Part shown: positions 41,390 to 45,822 of the stretch, one piece after another | Layout: every line of letters starts with the position of its first letter | Position numbering within the stretch: the stretch's first letter is position 1 | NCBI GenBank assembly: GCA_900320365.1 | Contig: ONSC01000002.1 | Location: forward strand, 1 to 45,822 | Direction of reading: 5' to 3' | DNA: 45,822 nucleotides | Source: an uncultured Bacteroidales bacterium | GTDB lineage: Bacteria; Bacteroidota; Bacteroidia; Bacteroidales; UBA932 | Program-made: the position numbers and the translations under genes | The notes under the pieces: model-generated | Databases searched by the model: none | What the model was told of the DNA's origin: nothing | What the model saw: only the letters and a program-made list of their open reading frames with translations

Positions 41390-42013
41390 ATGCACATTGG
41401 TATAGCGGGAAATATCGGCAGCGGAAAGACCACCCTCACCAGGATGCTCGCCAAGCACTATGGATGGACTCCAAAATATGAGTCTGTCACGTACAACCCG
41501 TATCTCGAGGACTACTATAAAGACATTCCCCGGTGGTCTTACAACCTCGAGACATATTTCCTGGCCCAGCGTTTCAAGGATGTGCTGGAAATCTCGAAGA
41601 GCAAGGATGTAATCATCCAGGACAGGACTCTCTATGAGGGCGTCTACATCTTCGTGGCCAACAACTACGCCATGGGCAACCTTTCTAAGAGGGACTATGA
41701 GACATATATGGATCTTTTCGGGGTAATGTCCTCGATGGCGGGGATGCCCGATCTTCTTATATACCTGAAATGCTCCATCCCTCATCTTGTCGCCCAGATC
41801 CAGAAAAGAGGACGGGATTACGAGCAGACCATAGGACTTGATTACCTCGCCGGTCTGAACGAGCGTTACGATAAGTGGATAGCTGAGTATAAGGGCAAGG
41901 TGCTCACGATTGAGACCGACAATCTCGATTTCGAGAGCCGTCCCGAGGATTTTGAATATATCACGGACAAGATAGATGCCGGGCTTTACGGCTTGTTCCC
42001 AATGGAGAAATAA
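41390..42013 (+). CDS. Deoxynucleoside kinase (first paralogue)
   Basis: 207 aa. P-loop AGNIGSGKTT (6-15), catalytic/substrate motif IIQDRT (DRS-like) and the arginine-rich LID QKRGRDYE. Belongs to the deoxyadenosine/deoxyguanosine kinase family, salvaging deoxynucleosides with ATP. Followed 17 bp later by a paralogue sharing well over half its residues. In lactobacilli a like pair encodes a dAK/dGK heterodimer; whether that holds here is inference. Confidence 0.9.
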   Translation: MHIGIAGNIGSGKTTLTRMLAKHYGWTPKYESVTYNPYLEDYYKDIPRWSYNLETYFLAQRFKDVLEISKSKDVIIQDRTLYEGVYIFVANNYAMGNLSKRDYETYMDLFGVMSSMAGMPDLLIYLKCSIPHLVAQIQKRGRDYEQTIGLDYLAGLNERYDKWIAEYKGKVLTIETDNLDFESRPEDFEYITDKIDAGLYGLFPMEK

Positions 42014-42030
42014 CTAAAAATCATAAAGAT

Positions 42031-42666
42031 ATGCATATCGCGGTAGCAGGTAACATAGGAAGTGGCAAGACCACGCTGACCAAGATGCTCGCGGCCCATT
42101 ACGGCTGGACTCCCAAATTCGAGTCAGTTGATTTCAACCCCTATCTGGCGGATTTCTACGCCGACATGGAGCGTTGGTCTTTCAACCTCCAGATTTATTT
42201 CCTGAACAAGAGGTTTAAAGACGTGGTGGACATCTCCCGCTGCGACGACGTCATCATCCAGGACAGGACCATCTATGAGGACGCGAGAATATTCGCCCCC
42301 AACCTTCATTCCATGGGTCTGATGAGCACAAGGGATTTCGAGAATTACTCTGATCTTTTCGACCTCATGATGTCACTCGTTAGCAAGCCGGATCTTCTGA
42401 TCTATCTGCGTTCCACAATTCCCAACCTTGTCGCCCAGATTCAGAAGAGAGGTCGTGACTACGAGAGCAGCATCAGGATTGACTACCTCACAGGCCTTAA
42501 CAAGCGTTATGAGGATTGGATCAAGGAATATGACGGTCATCTTCTGATTGTAAATGTGGATGAGATCAAGTTCGAGAACCGCCCTGAGGATTTTCAGGTC
42601 ATCACGGACAGGATCGATGCCGAGTTGTTCGGCCTCTTCCCTGAAGTCCATCATATTGATGAATAA
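42031..42666 (+). CDS. Deoxynucleoside kinase (second paralogue)
   Basis: 211 aa with the same motifs: AGNIGSGKTT, IIQDRT, QKRGRDYE. It differs from the first copy mostly in the substrate-pocket region (ARIFAPNLHSMGLMSTRDF against VYIFVANNYAMGNLSKRDY), which suggests a different base preference. The galactanase gene overlaps its last 8 bases. Confidence 0.9.
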   Translation: MHIAVAGNIGSGKTTLTKMLAAHYGWTPKFESVDFNPYLADFYADMERWSFNLQIYFLNKRFKDVVDISRCDDVIIQDRTIYEDARIFAPNLHSMGLMSTRDFENYSDLFDLMMSLVSKPDLLIYLRSTIPNLVAQIQKRGRDYESSIRIDYLTGLNKRYEDWIKEYDGHLLIVNVDEIKFENRPEDFQVITDRIDAELFGLFPEVHHIDE

Positions 42667-43816
42667 GGTCTTTTTATACTTATTGTCGTTGTCGCTTCTC
42701 GCTTTCACGGTCGCATGCGGTCGTGAGAAAGATCCTGTTGAAGACGTGGAGGATGTCATCCCCGATCCGGTCACAAATGTGTCCTTTGCGAAAGGTGCCG
42801 ACATAAGCTGGGCTTCTGAGATGGAGCGAGGCGGTATATCTTTCAAGGATGACAAAGGTGGCTCGGACATATTCCAGGTCCTCAAGAATTCCGGAATGAA
42901 TTCCGTGCGGTTCCGGGTTTGGGTCAATCCCTATGATCAAAACGGGTGGAGTGGTCAGGATGATGTCGTGAATATGGCCAAGAGGGCCAGGAACGCCGGG
43001 ATGGCGATAATGATTGACTTTCACTACAGCGACATATTCGCGGATCCTGGCAGGCAGACAATTCCCTCTTCATGGGCTTCGTATTCCAAAGATGTCTCGA
43101 AAGTGGCCTCCGCCGTCTCTTCCCACACGGTGACGGTTTTGAACGCCTTGAAGTCTGCTGGAGTTGTCCCGGCGTGGGTGCAGGTCGGAAACGAGACCGA
43201 CAACGGGATGGTCTGGGACGCCGGTAAGATTGACTGGAACAAAAGCGGCTCAGCCCGCTACTCAGACTATGTGAAGGTCAGCAACGCTGGCTATGACGCT
43301 GTGAAACAAGTGTTCCCCAGCGCTCCAGTTATTGTTCACATCTCCGATGCTTACAAAGCGGGAGACTATGATGGTTGGTTTTTCAAGGAGTTCAAGGAGG
43401 CTGGTGGCAAATTCGACATCATTGGTCTCTCACATTATCCGATGACTGAAGTGAAGATTGATGGCCAGAAAGCCACTTGGCAGCAATTGAATTCAAAGGC
43501 CATCTCATCGATTAAGACTCTCGCCGCCAAGAATTCCTGCAAGGTCATGGTCTGTGAGGTGGGAGTCCGCCCTACATCCTCTGAGGCGGGAGCGTGCCTG
43601 AAATCTTTTATCGACTCCGTCAAAGGCTTAGGTTCTAATGTCTGCGCTGGGGTCTTGTACTGGGAGCCGGAAGTTGACGGAAAGTGGAAACCGGCCATCT
43701 ACAGCAAGGCTGGGCTTGTCTGCAATGGGTGGAACGCATACGACATGGGTGCCTTCACCAGCGGCGGGAGTGTGTTCTCACCAGTCACTTCGATTCTCGG
43801 GGCTTTTTCCAATTAG
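42659..43816 (+). CDS. GH53 endo-beta-1,4-galactanase lipoprotein
   Basis: 385 aa from the ATG at 42659; the longer frame upstream is the shadow of the kinase. Lipoprotein signal MNKVFLYLLSLSLLAFTVAC (Cys20). GH53 features: FAKGADISWASEME at 43-56, MNSVRFRVWVNP, DFHYSD, acid/base E179 in QVGNETDNGM and candidate nucleophile E300 in MVCEVG. It cuts arabinogalactan or galactan of plant cell walls at the cell surface. No SusC/D pair lies nearby, and its place after nucleoside kinases looks accidental. Confidence 0.92.
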   Translation: MNKVFLYLLSLSLLAFTVACGREKDPVEDVEDVIPDPVTNVSFAKGADISWASEMERGGISFKDDKGGSDIFQVLKNSGMNSVRFRVWVNPYDQNGWSGQDDVVNMAKRARNAGMAIMIDFHYSDIFADPGRQTIPSSWASYSKDVSKVASAVSSHTVTVLNALKSAGVVPAWVQVGNETDNGMVWDAGKIDWNKSGSARYSDYVKVSNAGYDAVKQVFPSAPVIVHISDAYKAGDYDGWFFKEFKEAGGKFDIIGLSHYPMTEVKIDGQKATWQQLNSKAISSIKTLAAKNSCKVMVCEVGVRPTSSEAGACLKSFIDSVKGLGSNVCAGVLYWEPEVDGKWKPAIYSKAGLVCNGWNAYDMGAFTSGGSVFSPVTSILGAFSN

Positions 43817-43839
43817 ACGAATCTTAACAATTATCAGAT

Positions 43840-44988
43840 ATGAAAAAAGCGATTATCTATCTCTGTGTGGCTCTATTGCCGCTCGTGTGCGCTTCTTGCG
43901 CGAAAAAGAACACCTTCTCCGGTCGCTTCGACGACTTGGCTGGTGACTCCTTGCTCGTCGAGGTGTTGAATATTCACGATATGAGGGAACCACTTTCCTC
44001 GATGGTCATTCCGGCTCCGGGCGGAAAGTTCTCCTTCCAAGTGACTGATTCCGTGGCACGTGGAATATTGATTTATCTTCCGAATGACAAGCGTGGCGGA
44101 CAATATGGCACGACTTCTTTCATTTATGTGCCCGGGGAGCATGCCAAGATAACGGGAACTCTTGCTAAACCGGTCTTCGACGGCAGTGAGTATTATAAAG
44201 ACAAGAAGGTCTACGATGCCATGTGCCGTGAGGATTTGGATAAGATCGATGCCATCGGAGAGGAGTACAAAGCCGCTGTCGCGGAGAGTGACCAGGCTAA
44301 AGCCGATTCTTTGACAGAGGTGTTCTCACAGGTTAATGACCATATCACCGAGGTGGCTAAAGAGTTCGTCAGGACCCATCCTAATAGCCAGTATTCAGCT
44401 TCCATTATAGGGAAGACAGTAGGAGATGACGGCAAAGACGCTCTTGAACTCCTCGCTCTCCTTCCTGATGATGTCAAGAATGGTCCCCTCAAGTCAATTG
44501 TCGACCAGACCGAGCAAAGAGCAAGGGCCGCTTTTGAGAGGTCAGAAGCTGCCAAGAAGGTCCAGGACAACATGCAGGCTCCTGACTTTACCCTCAAGAA
44601 CGAGAAGGGCGAGGACTTCACCCTGTCATCCCTCTACAATCAGGGCAAGTACATCATCCTCGATTTCTGGGGAGAGTGGTGCTACTGGTGCAAGAAAGGT
44701 ATTCCGGACATGAAACAGCTCTACAAGGATGCCAAGGGCAAGATCGAGATCCTCAGCATCGACTGCAGGGACACCGAGGAAGTGTGGAAGAAAGCCATAA
44801 AGGAGCATGAGCTTCCTTGGCTCCATGTGTATAATCCCGGAAATGAGAAGATTGATGTCTCTACGACATACGCCATCCAGGGTTATCCCACGAAGATCAT
44901 CCTCAATCCCGACGGCACTATCAACAAGACCATCGTGGGTGAGGATCCTGAGTTCTATGATTATGTCAAGAGCTTGATTAAGAAATAA
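43840..44988 (+). CDS. TlpA/thioredoxin-fold lipoprotein with N-terminal DUF4369-like domain
   Basis: 382 aa. Lipoprotein signal ending CASC (Cys20). Residues about 25-230 are a beta-sandwich plus helical region of the DUF4369 kind that precedes thioredoxin domains in Bacteroidota. Residues about 245-382 form an AhpC/TlpA thioredoxin fold: APDFTLKNEKGEDFTLSSL, FWGEWCYWCKKGIPD with the redox pair C281/C284, and cis-Pro in GYPTKI. The active-site spacing residues Y-W replace the common G-P. It probably reduces or isomerises disulfides in periplasmic proteins. Twenty-three bp after the galactanase; 1 bp separates its stop from the convergent metG stop. Confidence 0.9.
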   Translation: MKKAIIYLCVALLPLVCASCAKKNTFSGRFDDLAGDSLLVEVLNIHDMREPLSSMVIPAPGGKFSFQVTDSVARGILIYLPNDKRGGQYGTTSFIYVPGEHAKITGTLAKPVFDGSEYYKDKKVYDAMCREDLDKIDAIGEEYKAAVAESDQAKADSLTEVFSQVNDHITEVAKEFVRTHPNSQYSASIIGKTVGDDGKDALELLALLPDDVKNGPLKSIVDQTEQRARAAFERSEAAKKVQDNMQAPDFTLKNEKGEDFTLSSLYNQGKYIILDFWGEWCYWCKKGIPDMKQLYKDAKGKIEILSIDCRDTEEVWKKAIKEHELPWLHVYNPGNEKIDVSTTYAIQGYPTKIILNPDGTINKTIVGEDPEFYDYVKSLIKK

Positions 44989-44989
44989 A

Positions 44990-45822
44990 TCAGCCGATAA
45001 CAGCACCGTTTGACACGGCTTCACTCGGGGTGACGAGACGCATGGTTCCGTCACCCTGTTTTGCCATAAGGATCATACCCTTTGACTCGATGCCTCGGAT
45101 CATCCTGGGTTTGAGATTGGCCAGGATGCAGATCTGCTTTCCGAGCATGTCTTCAGGGGAATAGTACTCGGCTATGCCCGAGACAATCGTCCTCTGGTCA
45201 ATTCCGGTGTCAATCGTGAGTTTGAGGAGCTTGTCAGTCTTGGGAACTCGCTCAGCCTCAAGCACTGTGGCGGTTCGGATGTCCATGGCTCCGAAGTCCT
45301 CAAATGTGACCTCAGGCTTCTGAGGCTCGACCTTATGGGCGGCTTCCTCAGCTTCAGCGGCTTTGGCGGCAGCCTCGTTGGCGGCCTTTGTGGCGTTCAG
45401 TTTGGCGATCTGGGCGTCGATGACATTGTCCTCGATCTTGCTGAACAAAAGGACGGCCTCTCCAAGCTCATGTCCTACCGGCAGTATATCTCCACGTCCC
45501 AAGTCATCCCATGTCAGCACCGGACCGGCCGGAGCAGCCGTCGAGCTTAGGCCGTACTCAGCCGCAGCGTAGCGAGAATGGACGCGGCCGGGCTCGAGCG
45601 GCTGTCCGGCCGTTTCAGGTAGCGGCTGTCCGGCCGTATGCAAAGCGCGGCATTCGCCGGGCTTGTAGAAGTTCACCGTCGGCTCACCTTCGCCGGAGCG
45701 ATGATCGAACCCAGCGTCTAAACCAACCTTCAGGATCCCTCTAAGCTTCTCAGCCGAGAACGGAGTGAACGGCTCAAATGCTATAGCGAGATTGGCGCAT
45801 ATCTGGAGCGAGGTGTAGAGGA
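44990..45822 (-). CDS. metG: Methionyl-tRNA synthetase, C-terminal part, with large insertion
   Basis: The frame is open to the window edge and contains the end of the anticodon-binding domain (LYTSLQICANLAIAFEPF, EKLRGILK), then about 65 unusual residues, then WDDLGRGDILPVGHELG, an Ala/Glu-rich linker and the C-terminal tRNA-binding (EMAP/Trbp111-like) domain (FGAMDIRTATVLEAERVPK, TIVSGIAEYY, GKQICILANLKPR). The insertion (about 45520-45710) is rich in Gly, Pro, Ala and Arg and includes a tandem TAGQPLPE/TAGQPLEP from a 17-nt direct repeat. In related enzymes that join is only about ten residues. No frameshift is visible. Confidence 0.93.
   Translation of the reverse strand, partial: LYTSLQICANLAIAFEPFTPFSAEKLRGILKVGLDAGFDHRSGEGEPTVNFYKPGECRALHTAGQPLPETAGQPLEPGRVHSRYAAAEYGLSSTAAPAGPVLTWDDLGRGDILPVGHELGEAVLLFSKIEDNVIDAQIAKLNATKAANEAAAKAAEAEEAAHKVEPQKPEVTFEDFGAMDIRTATVLEAERVPKTDKLLKLTIDTGIDQRTIVSGIAEYYSPEDMLGKQICILANLKPRMIRGIESKGMILMAKQGDGTMRLVTPSEAVSNGAVIG
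45520..45710. repeat. GC-rich repeat-bearing insertion in metG
   Basis: AGCGGCTGTCCGGCCGT occurs at 45597-45613 and 45621-45637. Nearby, GGCCGTACTC...GACGCGGCC (about 45550-45589) forms an imperfect palindrome, and GCGGCCGGGC followed by TCGA (45584-45597) resembles the intergenic element at 21733-21756. All of it is in frame. Confidence 0.55.

Noticed and set aside
1..45822. CRISPR arrays, insertion sequences, prophage, rRNA genes
   Set aside because: No regularly spaced repeats, transposase, integrase, phage structural genes or rRNA sequence were seen in any part of the window.

Overview
This 45.8 kb window is from a chromosome of an uncultured-looking member of the Bacteroidales (Bacteroidota). 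Evidence: -7 elements of the type TAnnTTTG (several with a TTTG 19 bp upstream), many lipoproteins with SxC lipoboxes, tandem BspA-like leucine-rich-repeat surface proteins behind a fimbrillin-like N-domain, a rpsP with a long Ala/Glu-rich tail, FucP-type sugar permease plus ROK kinase, MetG with a C-terminal tRNA-binding domain, and TlpA lipoproteins. By eye the coding regions are a little above 50% GC, and the genome is compact. I see no phage, IS, CRISPR or rRNA.

Layout. 1-5681 (-): a 41-aa peptide gene followed by two tandem BspA-like lipoproteins, the second cut by the window edge. 6065-12482 (+): a lysine/diaminopimelate operon (M20 deacylase, lysC, dapB, dapA, dapD, dapF) plus a lipoprotein. 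12488-20171 (-): rpsP-rimM running straight into PHP protein, aldolase/SDR fusion, tandem class II aldolase and a glycosidase-like lipoprotein. 20327-20410: tRNA-Leu(GAG). 20465-23402: an OmpA-family protein divergent from a membrane-tethered LuxR regulator. 23408-29514: a TolC/HlyD/two-permease efflux cluster divergent from an AraC regulator. 29595-29720: a promoter-hairpin-terminator unit that looks like a small RNA. 29826-34971 (+): sugar permease, ROK kinase, MBOAT acyltransferase and SGNH-like partner. 34933-40637 (-): uvrA and a GH31/beta-helix fusion. 40688-44988 (+): metallo-beta-lactamase hydrolase, two paralogous deoxynucleoside kinases, a GH53 galactanase and a thioredoxin-fold lipoprotein. 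44990-end (-): C-terminus of metG.

The most unusual signal is a set of short dispersed DNA elements that sit in frame inside conserved housekeeping enzymes at loop positions. A GTCATTCTGAGCG.. element occurs twice in dapF (same frame, giving VILSEAK and VILSGAN) and once, reverse-oriented, in the metallo-hydrolase gene. A GTCATG(C/G)CCGGC palindrome occurs in dapE in frame and again in the intergenic space at 31119-31143, with a compensatory base-pair change. metG carries a roughly 65-residue insertion with an internal 17-nt direct repeat. This resembles the protein-coding palindromic elements of Rickettsia, but I know of no description for this group. Other strong signals are a perfect 16-bp inverted repeat (extended by 9 bp) in the first codons of the MBOAT gene, the candidate small RNA, and a phased GAGTA/TACTC array at the LuxR promoter.
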